Below are positions 15,794 through 24,982 of a stretch of 64,000 bases of DNA, piece by piece. The first letter of the stretch is position 1, and every line of letters starts with the position of its first letter. The position numbers and the translations under genes were made by a program. The notes under the pieces are model-generated. The model saw only the letters and a list, made by a program, of their open reading frames with translations. It was not told where the DNA came from and made no database searches. Source of the stretch: DYGA01 sp964540695 (GTDB taxonomy: Bacteria > Patescibacteriota > Patescibacteriia > S139-126); NCBI GenBank assembly GCA_964540695.1, contig CAZINS010000003.1:1-64000 (forward strand). Reading direction: 5' to 3'.

Positions 15794-16252
15794 GTGAAGA
15801 TCATTAAAAATTCTATCGAAGGCAATAAACCGCCACCCGATTTTTTTACCATCTATTTACAAAAACAAGTACAAATTAATCAAAAATCAGCAAAGGAAAG
15901 ATTGTTAGAGTTAGAAAATTTTTTATTAAGTATCGATATTAGGTTAAAAACCATTGCTCAACAATTAAATTTTGATTATGAAAAACTCCATTTAATTATA
16001 CTTCCTAAAAAAATTATTTATAGTGATGCTGGAGCTTTTGGTCTAAGCAAAAAAAATATTAAAAAAATTTGTTTATTAATAAAATACTTATCATCACATC
16101 AAACATTACGTAAAGAAATAAAAAATTTGTATTTTTTTAGACAAATAGTTAGTCGCGATATTAGTTACTGTAAAAAATATGCTAGACCAAAAAAAATTTG
16201 CCTCCCGCAAACATTGTATCATGAAATAATATTGGTAAAAAAATCAGCTTAA
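15794..16252 (+). CDS. Hypothetical basic protein
   Basis: 152 residues, Lys-rich, soluble. No known motif; a central helix-rich region and a tail with KKYARPKKICLPQTLYHE. It starts with GTG, chosen because AAAGGAGG lies 6 nt upstream. An extended -10 TGCTATAAT is centred near 15760. Monocistronic with a terminator at 16251-16279. Function unknown. Confidence 0.65.
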   Translation: MKIIKNSIEGNKPPPDFFTIYLQKQVQINQKSAKERLLELENFLLSIDIRLKTIAQQLNFDYEKLHLIILPKKIIYSDAGAFGLSKKNIKKICLLIKYLSSHQTLRKEIKNLYFFRQIVSRDISYCKKYARPKKICLPQTLYHEIILVKKSA

Positions 16253-16279
16253 AAAAGCCCCAATCAATTGGGGCTTTTT
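16251..16279 (+). terminator. Terminator of the gene at 15794
   Basis: AAAAAGCCCCAAT pairs with ATTGGGGCTTTTT, a strong stem followed by a T run. Confidence 0.85.
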
Positions 16280-16331
16280 ATATCTGGCTTTCACTAAAAA
16301 TATATGTTAAACTGATACTCAAGCTAAATTT

Positions 16332-18068
16332 ATGAAATTATTTTGGCAATATCTAAAAAATTATAAAGGGATATTCATTTTATCTCTTTTTTTGGCACTA
16401 ATTAATCGCATTTTTTCTTTATTAGATCCACAAATTTTTCGGCTTATCATTGACCGTTATGCTACTAAATTCAATGAATTAACCAAAGATGAATTTTTAT
16501 ATGGAGTTCTTGGTTTATTAATATTAGCTATTAGTGTTGCTTTGGTTTCTCGAATAGCTAAAAATTTTCAAGACTACTATGTCAGTATGATTACTCAAAA
16601 ATTAGGAGCCAAACTTTATGCAGATAGTGTTCAACATGCTTTTTCTCTGCCTTATATGGAATTTGAAGACCAACGTAGTGGTGAATTGTTACAAAATTTA
16701 AACAAAGCTCGCCAAGATGCAGAAAAATTGATACGTAGTTTAATCGATATTTTATTTTTTTCCTTAATTGGTATTTTATTCGTACTCGGTTATGCTTTTT
16801 TTGTTCATTGGTCACTGGGGCTTATTTTCGTTTTAATTATCCCCTCACTTAGTGCAGTTACTTTTTATATCAGTCGTAAAATCAAACAAGCTCAAACAGA
16901 TATTATCTTAGAAAAATCTGGTTTAGCTGGCTCCACTACTGAAACTATCAGAAACGTTGAATTGGTAAAAAGTTTGGGACTGGAGGAACAAGAAATTATC
17001 AGATTAAATAACGTCAATGATAAAATTTTGGAACTCGAATTAAGAAAAATAAAATTAGTTCGTACAATGAGTTTTATTCAAGGAAGTTTAATAAACTTAT
17101 TGCGTTCTACTATGTTATTATTGATGTTATGGTTAATTTATGTACAAATTATTTCTTTAGGCGAATTTTTTACTCTACTTTTTTATTCCTTTTTAATTTT
17201 TACACCCTTAACAGACCTGGGACAGCTAATAACCGAATACCGTGAGGCTCAAGCTAGTGGTGAAATTTTACAAAAAATATTAAATAAACCTATTGACTTA
17301 CAACCAACTCAACCCCTGGCTTTGGAAAAATTAAAGGAAATTAATTTTCAAAATGTTGATTTTTTTTATCAATCAAGCAAAGATCCTTCCGTTAAACAAA
17401 TAAATTTAAAAATCAAAGCCGGACAAACGGTAGCCTTTGTCGGTCCCAGTGGATCAGGTAAAACTACACTTATTAAACTAATAGTGGGTCTTTACAAGCC
17501 AACTAAAGGTAAAATATTTTATAACCAAATAGAAAATAGTAAATTAAATTTTACTCAACTACGTCAACGCATTGGTTTGGTAGCTCAGGAAACACAACTT
17601 TTTGCCGGCACTATCAGAGAAAATTTAATATTTACTAATCCTCAGGCAACGGATGAAGATTGTTTACAAGCAATGCGATCAGCCTCAGTAGAAAATATTT
17701 TAACTAGAGATAAACTGGGCCTAGAAGCTAAAATTGGTGAAGGTGGTTTGAAATTATCTGGTGGTGAAAAACAAAGACTGGCAATTGCCAGAGCTTTACT
17801 TAGAAAACCAGAAATTCTAATTTTTGATGAAGCCACTAGTAGTTTGGATACTATTACTGAAAGCGCAATTACCAAAACTATTAAAGAAATAGAACAAAAA
17901 AATCCTGACTTAATCAGGATTTTGGTAGCCCACAGACTTACTACTATCATGCACGCTGATATTATTTATTTAATGCAAGCTGGTCATATTGTTGCCCAAG
18001 GTACTCATGAGGAATTACTAAAAAACAATTTGCTCTATGCTTCATTATGGCAACAACAAAATTTATAA
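16332..18068 (+). CDS. ABC transporter, fused permease and ATPase (exporter type)
   Basis: 578 residues. Six membrane helices fill residues 1-310 (type I exporter fold). The ATPase domain has Walker A GPSGSGKTT near 375, Q loop AQETQLF, signature LSGGEKQRL near 475, Walker B ILIFDEATSSLD and H loop AHRLTT. Such half-transporters dimerise to export lipids, peptides or drugs; the substrate cannot be told. It is a single gene facing a convergent two-component operon, whose RR stop is 2 nt from its own stop, with no terminator between them. Confidence 0.92.
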   Translation: MKLFWQYLKNYKGIFILSLFLALINRIFSLLDPQIFRLIIDRYATKFNELTKDEFLYGVLGLLILAISVALVSRIAKNFQDYYVSMITQKLGAKLYADSVQHAFSLPYMEFEDQRSGELLQNLNKARQDAEKLIRSLIDILFFSLIGILFVLGYAFFVHWSLGLIFVLIIPSLSAVTFYISRKIKQAQTDIILEKSGLAGSTTETIRNVELVKSLGLEEQEIIRLNNVNDKILELELRKIKLVRTMSFIQGSLINLLRSTMLLLMLWLIYVQIISLGEFFTLLFYSFLIFTPLTDLGQLITEYREAQASGEILQKILNKPIDLQPTQPLALEKLKEINFQNVDFFYQSSKDPSVKQINLKIKAGQTVAFVGPSGSGKTTLIKLIVGLYKPTKGKIFYNQIENSKLNFTQLRQRIGLVAQETQLFAGTIRENLIFTNPQATDEDCLQAMRSASVENILTRDKLGLEAKIGEGGLKLSGGEKQRLAIARALLRKPEILIFDEATSSLDTITESAITKTIKEIEQKNPDLIRILVAHRLTTIMHADIIYLMQAGHIVAQGTHEELLKNNLLYASLWQQQNL

Positions 18069-18070
18069 AA

Positions 18071-18439
18071 TTAGTTTAACAATTTTTTAACTTTTTCTAC
18101 TAAATCGGTTAAATGGATATCAATTTTTAACCAATAATCAATTGCCCCCAACTCTTTAGCTCTTCTAATCCACTTTTCTTCATCAACATTGGATAAAATA
18201 ACTATTTTTTGCGAGCTTAATTTACCTTGACGATTTAAACTTTCCAAGACGTCAAAACCATCTTTATTGGGCATTTGCATATCAAGTAGTATTAAATCAA
18301 AACTATCTTTAGCTATTTTTTGCAGAGCTTCATTACCGTCTTGAGCAGGAACCACTACGAAACCTGCTACTGTCAACATATCGGTCAACATTTTTAGAAT
18401 ATCAAATTCATCCTCAGCAATTAGTATTTTTTTAGACAT
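18071..18439 (-). CDS. Single-domain response regulator (CheY-like)
   Basis: 122 residues, only a receiver domain. ILIAEDEFD gives the acidic pair, the phospho-acceptor Asp is in LILLDMQMPNKDG near residue 53, Ser/Thr in ILSNVDE and Lys in YWLKIDI. There is no output domain, so signalling must go through a partner protein. It is the last gene of an operon with the kinase upstream (17-nt gap) and the surface protein before that. Confidence 0.92.
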   Translation of the reverse strand: MSKKILIAEDEFDILKMLTDMLTVAGFVVVPAQDGNEALQKIAKDSFDLILLDMQMPNKDGFDVLESLNRQGKLSSQKIVILSNVDEEKWIRRAKELGAIDYWLKIDIHLTDLVEKVKKLLN

Positions 18440-18456
18440 ATAATATTAATTTAATA

Positions 18457-19821
18457 TTAAGATTTTTTTATTAAAGGAAAATTAATACTAACCTGTGTGC
18501 CAATCCCCTCAATACTATCAATATATATCTGTCCGGACATCATAGCAACTAGTTCTTTAGAAATCCACAAGCCAAGGCCGGTACCAACTATATTTTTTGT
18601 TTTATCATTTTTTATACGATAAAACTTTTGAAATAATCTTTCACGCTCCAAAGCTGACATACCAATACCTGTGTCAATTGTTCTAATTTCCAACCAATCT
18701 TTTTTAACAGAAAACTTAACTTTAACCGAACCAGTCATAGTATATTTTACAGCATTACCTATAATATTTACAAAAACTTGTTTAAGTTTAGCAGCATCTG
18801 CTTTGATTAAATAATTACCCAAGCACTCGTAAGATAAAACAATATTTTTTTTATCTGCTTCAACTTTCAATTCAGCTAAAACTTCTTGCACTATCGGTAA
18901 AGGATCAATATTCTGAGATTCGATTTTTAATCTACCCTGTTCAATTCGTGATACATTTAATAAATCATCTACCAGAGCTGCCAATCTATCAGTCGCACTA
19001 GCAATAGTATGTAAATAATCACGTAACTGCTTAGTTAAAATATTTTGTCCATCAACCAATAACATGGAGGTGTAACCTTTAATCACCGTTAAGGGTGTAC
19101 GTAATTCATGAGAGGCAATGGAAATAAAATCATCTTTCATTTTATCTATCTCTTTTATTCTACGATATAAAGCAGCGTATTCAAATAAACGAGTATTAGC
19201 TGATAACAATAAAATTAAAATTAGTACCGTGATGGTTAAAAAAATATAACTTCTGGTAAAGGTAGTGGCAATCAACTGATCCATAACATCTAGTGAGACA
19301 ACCATCGCTAATAAATACTGTTTAGTGTTGCTTTTATCAACCAGTGGCATAACTACTAACCAATACCTTTTATTAGAAGAAAATATATTTTCGGCTGAAG
19401 GGAAAATACTTTCTAAATTTTCTGCTCCTACTAAGCTAGCAACAGCGTCGTTTCGTTGCCAAGAAAAAAAATAATGGGGGGATAAAATTTGCCTATTTAT
19501 TTGCCCGGCAATTGAACTAGCAACAATCCTAAAAGATTCATTTTCATAAGCGCTAACTTGAATGGCAGTGATATCTTTTTGTTTAAATAGAGTTAAATCT
19601 ATGGCCGTCTGTATTTCTTCATTTGACCAATTAGAATCAAGCAGAGCAACATTAAATAAACGACCAAAAGCTAAAGCTTGTCTTTGCAATTGTACATCGA
19701 TATTGGTTTTAAAATTACGATTTAAATTTAATGTATTCAAAATAATAACTACTGGAATTAATATAACTAATATTAAACCATAAACAAGTTGCCAATTTTT
19801 ATTTAAAAAAAAATTTTTCAT
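18457..19821 (-). CDS. Membrane sensor histidine kinase
   Basis: 454 residues. Two membrane helices (about 12-30 and 191-208) bracket an extracytoplasmic sensing domain of about 160 residues. A HisKA domain follows with SHELRTPLTV (phosphorylated His at 238), then an HATPase_c domain with N box NIIGNAVKY, G1 DTGIGM and G2 GTGLGLWI. Its start overlaps the stop of the large surface protein gene (ATGA at 19818-19821), so it is translationally coupled. The tight link suggests it senses something related to that protein. Confidence 0.93.
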   Translation of the reverse strand: MKNFFLNKNWQLVYGLILVILIPVVIILNTLNLNRNFKTNIDVQLQRQALAFGRLFNVALLDSNWSNEEIQTAIDLTLFKQKDITAIQVSAYENESFRIVASSIAGQINRQILSPHYFFSWQRNDAVASLVGAENLESIFPSAENIFSSNKRYWLVVMPLVDKSNTKQYLLAMVVSLDVMDQLIATTFTRSYIFLTITVLILILLLSANTRLFEYAALYRRIKEIDKMKDDFISIASHELRTPLTVIKGYTSMLLVDGQNILTKQLRDYLHTIASATDRLAALVDDLLNVSRIEQGRLKIESQNIDPLPIVQEVLAELKVEADKKNIVLSYECLGNYLIKADAAKLKQVFVNIIGNAVKYTMTGSVKVKFSVKKDWLEIRTIDTGIGMSALERERLFQKFYRIKNDKTKNIVGTGLGLWISKELVAMMSGQIYIDSIEGIGTQVSINFPLIKKS

Positions 19822-22514
19822 GTTACTAAACTTTCTGATTTACCCTGTCTCCTCCTAACTAAAAAAAATATAATTATAGCAAAAATAATTAAAATTATTG
19901 CGCCCTCAATATAATATTTTTCCAATAAAGTAATGTCCTTCACTTGTGTAAAATCAATAAACTCATTAGCGGAAACGGCTTTGGCTTCATTGATAAAAAA
20001 TATTTGAGCGAGAGATTTCTTCTGAATTTTACCCGTTTCATCATTAATTACCAAATAAACTTCATGTTCACCATTTACTAAATTATCCGCTAAAGCATAC
20101 TGCCAACGTCCATATTCATCTACTTGGACAGTAGCTAACAACGGTATGTCTGAATAAATATACAAACTTAAGACTGAAAAAGCAGGCCCTGAACCTCGTA
20201 ACAATAAATTTGCTTCTTCACTCTCTTCTGGAGTGACATTGGTTATCATTTCAATTTGCAAATCATTACTTACTTGACCAGCAATTTTTGGATGTTCAAA
20301 TATTGCTCCCTCAAATAAAGCTTTTTCTACGGCAGCTAAACTTTTTTGCCATTTTTCATTTGGTAACAATGGATTATAACCATTTTTTATTTCTAAAAAA
20401 TCACTATAGCCATCATTATCAGTGTCAGTTAAATTAACATTCGTACCCAATCTTTTTTCTATATCATCAGACACTCCATCCTGATCAGTATCTTTTATCA
20501 GTAAAGCTGGCAATGGTTTTACCAAATAATTATCTGCAACCACTACTTCTTCTTGAGCTGATAATAACTGGTAATTTGTTTTCTCTTTTATGTTTATCGG
20601 TAAGCGAGGTAATAAGTTTTGTAATTCTGGTTGCTGTAGATTTTCATTAGAAATAAAACCATTGGCAAATTTTATCTTCGCTTGTTCTAAAATACGTAAG
20701 GATATTTCTCTGGCCGCTAATTCGTTGACGTACAAATTTAAACGATTTTTACAATCATCACCTTCAAGACAATATGCTTTATTTTGATATTTATTAATTA
20801 AATTTCGGGAGCAACTAGCGGTATCATTACTGCCTGCAAGTTGGCAGGCAGTGGAAAGAATTTGACCACTCAAAAATTCTTTACATTTTTCTTTAGTAAT
20901 TATACCGGCTTGTTTACATTCGCTTGGCAATTTTAAATAATCTAAAAATTTTTGACATTCTTCGTTGATATATATAGATTGTTGAATACAAAAAGGATTA
21001 AGATTTGAATTGGTTGTAATTACGTTATTTTTTTGTTCTACATAATCGGCACATAACGGCTCTTTTCTAAACTCTGCCAAATCACACCAACGGGAAGCTC
21101 TTGGCTCTGTTAAATAACGTTCACACAAATCATAGTTTGTCACTCCATCACGTAAACACTGTTCTTTTTTTTCTAAACAATCATCTCTATTTAATACTTT
21201 TTCAATACAACTACCAGTTATATTTTGTTCATTTCTAAAATAAGCTGCACAGGAGATATTTTTCACATCCTGATTTAAACAATCAGCATATAAATCATCA
21301 ACACTAGTGCTAGTAACTGAAGCTGAATTATTAAATTGATTGGTAACTGAATTATCTTTTATGGTTGATGAAACTGATAGGTTTTCTATTGAAAAAGTGG
21401 GGTTTGGCGGGTTAACAATTAATGGCTCGTCTACAAAATAGTTTGATGAGGTTGGTTGATTTTTTTCTATATCAATATTTTTATCAGTGGTGGTACTACT
21501 AATAAAAAATATTTTTACTATATCGCTGTAATATTCTTTTCCCTCAGTTCTTGCTACAGCCAATAATTCATTTTCACCACTGGGATAATTACTAGTTAAA
21601 ATATATTCTTGCCAAAGGTTATTGTCGTATTTACGAGCAGAGATTAAATTGCCATTTAAACGGAAAAATACTTCTCTTACTGGTTCTGAAACTTTAGCTT
21701 GTAATAAAATCTTCCCATTTAATTTTTCATTATCTATAGGAGTAATGATGCTTAATCTTACAGGTAGAGTTGAAGTGGTAGTAAATCTATCGGTGGAATT
21801 GGCTAAATAAAAAAATACCGATTGCTTTGTAACAACGTTGTTAGCACTGATAAATTGTACAACTAATTGGTAACGACCATCACTACCTAATTCGTCTGAA
21901 TTTATTTCTATTTGATGAGTAGTTGTTGAATTTAAATTGTGACTAATATACTGTTTTACTAAAACTCCAAAATTATTATAAATAGAGAACGTTATCTCCT
22001 CAACTACTGTATTAGATTGAGCTGTAAAAAGTAAACGTCCATTTAAAACTTGCTCTGGTTCTGGTTGAATAATTTTTAAACTTACTAAGGGTAAGGAATC
22101 TTGAGCAACGTTAAAATTTCTAGTCTGACCAGCCAGTTCTGTGCCATCATTAAAACCAACTATTGTTTCTAAACGATAAATACCGTTTCCCAGTTTACCT
22201 ATGTCTAAATCATAATACCAAATATTGGTTGCATCATTTTCTTGTCTAGCAAAAGCATATTTATTGGTTGAACTGGAAACATCTAAACGTATAAAATTTA
22301 ATTTAACAAATTCAACACTATTGGTTGTTTCAAACTTTAAAGTGTAGTTTTGGTTTAATACTTGACCTTGGGCTAAATTTAAAATTTCTATTAGATTATT
22401 AATATTTTGTGCCCGTAAATAACCACCGATTGTAAAAATTGTTATAAAGACAAAAATAAAAACAAGATAAGAGAAGGTTGAAAATTTAATTTTTTTATGA
22501 CCTACTCGCACCAT
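19818..22514 (-). CDS. Large surface protein: Ig-like repeats, Cys-rich region, TSP3-type calcium repeats
   Basis: 898 residues. An N-terminal membrane/signal helix (about 12-32) is followed by two or three Ig-like beta repeats of about 100 residues, each with the pattern 'P..E.L.G...', up to residue 340. A Cys-rich region (about 430-640) has roughly 20 cysteines at irregular spacing. Calcium-binding repeats DTDQDGVSDDIEKRLG and DTDNDGYSDFLEIKNG lie near 700-735, then another beta domain and a C-terminal membrane helix (about 868-886) with a basic tail (RRRQGK). It is likely an anchored cell-surface protein. First gene of the operon with HK and RR; divergent from the sdpR-like gene. Confidence 0.8.
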   Translation of the reverse strand: MVRVGHKKIKFSTFSYLVFIFVFITIFTIGGYLRAQNINNLIEILNLAQGQVLNQNYTLKFETTNSVEFVKLNFIRLDVSSSTNKYAFARQENDATNIWYYDLDIGKLGNGIYRLETIVGFNDGTELAGQTRNFNVAQDSLPLVSLKIIQPEPEQVLNGRLLFTAQSNTVVEEITFSIYNNFGVLVKQYISHNLNSTTTHQIEINSDELGSDGRYQLVVQFISANNVVTKQSVFFYLANSTDRFTTTSTLPVRLSIITPIDNEKLNGKILLQAKVSEPVREVFFRLNGNLISARKYDNNLWQEYILTSNYPSGENELLAVARTEGKEYYSDIVKIFFISSTTTDKNIDIEKNQPTSSNYFVDEPLIVNPPNPTFSIENLSVSSTIKDNSVTNQFNNSASVTSTSVDDLYADCLNQDVKNISCAAYFRNEQNITGSCIEKVLNRDDCLEKKEQCLRDGVTNYDLCERYLTEPRASRWCDLAEFRKEPLCADYVEQKNNVITTNSNLNPFCIQQSIYINEECQKFLDYLKLPSECKQAGIITKEKCKEFLSGQILSTACQLAGSNDTASCSRNLINKYQNKAYCLEGDDCKNRLNLYVNELAAREISLRILEQAKIKFANGFISNENLQQPELQNLLPRLPINIKEKTNYQLLSAQEEVVVADNYLVKPLPALLIKDTDQDGVSDDIEKRLGTNVNLTDTDNDGYSDFLEIKNGYNPLLPNEKWQKSLAAVEKALFEGAIFEHPKIAGQVSNDLQIEMITNVTPEESEEANLLLRGSGPAFSVLSLYIYSDIPLLATVQVDEYGRWQYALADNLVNGEHEVYLVINDETGKIQKKSLAQIFFINEAKAVSANEFIDFTQVKDITLLEKYYIEGAIILIIFAIIIFFLVRRRQGKSESLVT

Positions 22515-22591
22515 AATTTATTTTAAGATTAAATTTATTATACCATAAAATAACAAAAAATATAAATAAAACATTAAATATTTTTCACCTC

Positions 22592-22642
22592 TTGACAAGC
22601 AAAACAAAATTTAATAACATTTAGATATACATCTAAATGTTA
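22592..22642 (+). promoter_or_regulatory. Promoter and palindromic operator of the sdpR-sdpI-like operon
   Basis: TTGACA (22592-22597), 17-nt spacer, TAACAT (22615-22620). A perfect inverted repeat, AACATTTAGAT and ATCTAAATGTT separated by ATAC, covers about 22616-22641. It overlaps the -10 box, the start point and the first possible ATG. This arrangement fits autorepression by the ArsR-type regulator encoded next. Confidence 0.75.
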
Positions 22643-22909
22643 TTTATGACCTTTACTACTACCTTAAACGCACTAGCTGATGAAAATCGTCAAAAAATCA
22701 TTGAGTTATTAAAAAAAAGAGATTTGTCAGTAAATCAGATACTAGCGCATTTTGATATTGCCGGCGCTTCTTTGTCACATCACTTAACAATACTAAAAAA
22801 TACTGGATTAATTTCCAGTCGAAGACAAGGAAAATATATTGTTTATTCTTTAAATCTTTCAGTCGTTGAAGAACTTATAAGTAAACTATCAAAATTATAT
22901 AAGAATTAA
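22637..22909 (+). CDS. ArsR/SdpR-type HTH autorepressor
   Basis: 90 residues, a winged helix-turn-helix: LADENRQKIIELLKKRDLSV, recognition helix in GASLSHHLTILKNTGLI, wing RRQGKYIVYSLN. No Cys-rich metal site as in ArsR or SmtB, so it is closer to SdpR. The operon partner is SdpI-like. The start is either the ATG at 22637 inside the operator or the ATG at 22646; neither has a ribosome site, so the mRNA leader is only about 10-20 nt. Confidence 0.85.
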   Translation: MLFMTFTTTLNALADENRQKIIELLKKRDLSVNQILAHFDIAGASLSHHLTILKNTGLISSRRQGKYIVYSLNLSVVEELISKLSKLYKN

Positions 22910-22917
22910 AAAAATAT

Positions 22918-23574
22918 ATGTTATTACCTTACAAAATAGATTGGCGAAAAGAGTGGTTAGGAATTTTTATATTAATAATAACCCTAGCTACTAGTTTTTA
23001 TTTTTACCAAAACTTTCCTGACACAGTGCCAACTCACTGGAATATTTACGGACAACCAGATAATTGGTCTGGAAAAGAGTTTGCCGCTTTTTTCTTTCCT
23101 GGTTTAATCATTATTCTTTACTTAATGATGATTGGGTTACCTTTTTTTGATCCAATGAAACAAAGATACCAAGAATTTTCTAAAACATATCAAATTATCA
23201 GGATTTCATTTATTTTATTTTTAAGTGCAATATATTTTTTAGCTTCACTAAATGCTTTGGGTTATAAAATACCAATTGACAAAGTAACACCCCTTGGCAT
23301 TGGTTTACTTTTTATTATTTTAGGAAATTTTTTACCAAAGGTTAAAAAAAATTGGTTTGTGGGTATACGTACACCTTGGACTCTATCCAATGAAGATATT
23401 TGGAATAAAACTCATCGACTGGGGGGAAAAATATTTATGTTTTGTGGTTTATTAATGATTATGGGAATATTTTTTGATCCCAAAATTTATGTATTTTTAT
23501 TTGGAATAATAATTTTTTTAACTTTATTTTTTTCCTTTGGTTATTCATGGTGGTTGTGGCACAAAAATAAATAA
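22918..23574 (+). CDS. SdpI-family membrane protein (DUF1648 plus SdpI)
   Basis: 218 residues with six or so membrane helices. The N-terminal DUF1648 motif VPTHWNIYGQPDNW is at about 38-51, and the SdpI motif WFVGIRTPWTLSNEDIW with THRLGG is near 143-170. In Bacillus, SdpI gives immunity to the killing peptide SdpC and also sequesters the repressor SdpR. Here it follows an SdpR-like regulator by 8 nt, matching that two-gene unit. No toxin peptide gene is seen. Confidence 0.87.
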   Translation: MLLPYKIDWRKEWLGIFILIITLATSFYFYQNFPDTVPTHWNIYGQPDNWSGKEFAAFFFPGLIIILYLMMIGLPFFDPMKQRYQEFSKTYQIIRISFILFLSAIYFLASLNALGYKIPIDKVTPLGIGLLFIILGNFLPKVKKNWFVGIRTPWTLSNEDIWNKTHRLGGKIFMFCGLLMIMGIFFDPKIYVFLFGIIIFLTLFFSFGYSWWLWHKNK

Positions 23575-23595
23575 GCCCATAAATTATGGGCTTTT
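23573..23595. terminator. Shared bidirectional terminator
   Basis: AAGCCCATAA and TTATGGGCTT form a perfect hairpin between two convergent genes, overlapping the SdpI stop. Confidence 0.8.
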
Positions 23596-23802
23596 TATAG
23601 TAGCTTTGGGTAATTCAACAATTCCGCCGCATTTGGGGCAGAGCACTGTATGGCCATCACCATTTTTATCAATTTCAAAACACAACTGACAAAAATTAAC
23701 TGAACACTCAGGGCATTCAAAAATACTAAAATCTTTGTAAAAATTTTCGGGTTTTGCCCCACAAATAGAGCAACTAACCCCTTCAGCTATCTTTAAAAAC
23801 AT
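23584..23802 (-). CDS. Small zinc-ribbon protein
   Basis: 72 residues with eight Cys and a His arranged as CSIC, CPEC, CQLC and CPKC, which suggests two treble-clef or RING-like zinc sites. Proteins of this type bind nucleic acid or protein partners; no family name is clear. A good ribosome site (AAGGAGAA) precedes the ATG. Monocistronic. Confidence 0.7.
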   Translation of the reverse strand: MFLKIAEGVSCSICGAKPENFYKDFSIFECPECSVNFCQLCFEIDKNGDGHTVLCPKCGGIVELPKATIKSP

Positions 23803-23884
23803 CTCTTTTCTCCTTATAAATGATTTGTTAATTTGCTATTAATTTAGTACAACTTAATCCATTATTTGTATTTTGTCAACTACA

Positions 23885-23914
23885 AAAAATCCCCTCGAGA
23901 GTGAGAGGATTTTA
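23885..23914 (-). terminator. Terminator after the gene at 23977
   Basis: AAAATCCcCTC pairs with GAGaGGATTTT around GAGAGT; one mismatch. It lies about 60 nt beyond the stop of the minus-strand membrane protein. Confidence 0.6.
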
Positions 23915-23976
23915 TTTTCTTATATCTATTAGCTGCTCGAACAACGTCAAAATAAAATTAAAAATATTTTGCCACA

Positions 23977-24591
23977 TTATTTTTTTTCTTTAATTTTCTT
24001 AACTTCTTCTATTTGACCACCAAATTGGTTAATAACTATTAAATTTACTGTTAACACTAAACAAATATTTAAATGCCAAGGAAAATCAAGAATAAAATCA
24101 CCTAAAATAATAAGCACGACTGTGGCTAGTGCTACAACTACAAAATCACCTAATAAAGGTTCGGTAGTTTCTACTTTAGCTTCTAAATTAAAACTTTTTA
24201 TATAGTTATCAAAATTTAAAATAAATAACATTAAAGCACCTTCAATTATCACCCAAAAAGGAAAAAATAAATATGCATACTGCCATAATGAAGCCAAAGG
24301 ATCTGTGGCAATATTAATATAATATGTAATAAAAGAAAAAAGACCAGCCGTAAGCATGGCAATACCAGATATTAACACGATAAAACCTTTGTAAGCTCTA
24401 GAAAAATCTTCTTTAATAAAAACTTTTATTAACCAAACTATTAACAGTAATAATAAGAAATTAAAAATAATAGCTATCTGTATTGTTGAGAGCTCTGCTT
24501 GAGCAACTGCATAACCAATCAACAAAAAAATTACTAAAATAAATTCTTGTCTTAACTTTGGAATCAGCTTGTCAAAAAAATTACCCATCAT
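23977..24591 (-). CDS. Polytopic membrane protein of unknown family
   Basis: 204 residues with about six hydrophobic segments (near 15-33, 37-57, 66-90, 98-122, 145-165, 170-188) and a Lys-rich C-terminus (EEVKKIKEKK). No catalytic or transport motif is visible. It follows the holin-like gene by 7 nt and is probably co-transcribed with it. Confidence 0.65.
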   Translation of the reverse strand: MMGNFFDKLIPKLRQEFILVIFLLIGYAVAQAELSTIQIAIIFNFLLLLLIVWLIKVFIKEDFSRAYKGFIVLISGIAMLTAGLFSFITYYINIATDPLASLWQYAYLFFPFWVIIEGALMLFILNFDNYIKSFNLEAKVETTEPLLGDFVVVALATVVLIILGDFILDFPWHLNICLVLTVNLIVINQFGGQIEEVKKIKEKK

Positions 24592-24598
24592 AATTTAA

Positions 24599-24940
24599 TT
24601 ATTTACTAAAAATAAACTTATTTGATAGCCAAGAACCTATACTCAAAATCAATGACCCCCAAAATGCTGGCCAAAAACCGGTAATAGCAAAACCTTCTAA
24701 AAAGGAAGCAACAAACCAAAATAAAAATGCATTTATTACCAGGGTGAACAAACCAAGCGTAAGTAAATTGATCGGTAAAGTAACTAAAATAATAATTGGC
24801 CTAATTAAAGCATTTACCAAGCCTAAAATAGCTGCCGCCAAAAAAGCCACATATAAATTCGCCACTTCTATACCTTGTAATAAATAAGCAATCAACAACA
24901 ATAACAAGGCATTAATTAACCAGCGTACAATGAATTTCAT
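24599..24940 (-). CDS. Phage holin family 4 (PF04020-type) membrane protein
   Basis: 113 residues with four membrane helices and the family blocks ALLLLLIAYLLQGIEV, GLVNALIRPII and LTLGLFTLVINAFLFW. The family is common on bacterial chromosomes and most members are not phage lysis proteins; role unknown. The extended -10 TGTTATAAT at 24955-24947 is exactly 6 nt from the ATG, so the mRNA should be leaderless. Confidence 0.85.
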   Translation of the reverse strand: MKFIVRWLINALLLLLIAYLLQGIEVANLYVAFLAAAILGLVNALIRPIIILVTLPINLLTLGLFTLVINAFLFWFVASFLEGFAITGFWPAFWGSLILSIGSWLSNKFIFSK

Positions 24941-24946
24941 AAATTC

Positions 24947-24955
24947 ATTATAACA
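24947..24955 (-). promoter_or_regulatory. Extended -10 giving a leaderless mRNA (holin-like gene)
   Basis: Minus strand TGTTATAAT, then 6 nt, then ATG at 24940. The same 6-nt spacing is seen before ddl and the UvrD helicase gene. Confidence 0.6.
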
Positions 24956-24982
24956 AAATAATTCAATACTTAAAAGTTAAAA

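Noticed and set aside
24599..24940. Holin-like protein as evidence of a prophage
   Set aside because: The PF04020-type family is common on bacterial chromosomes and no other phage gene is nearby.
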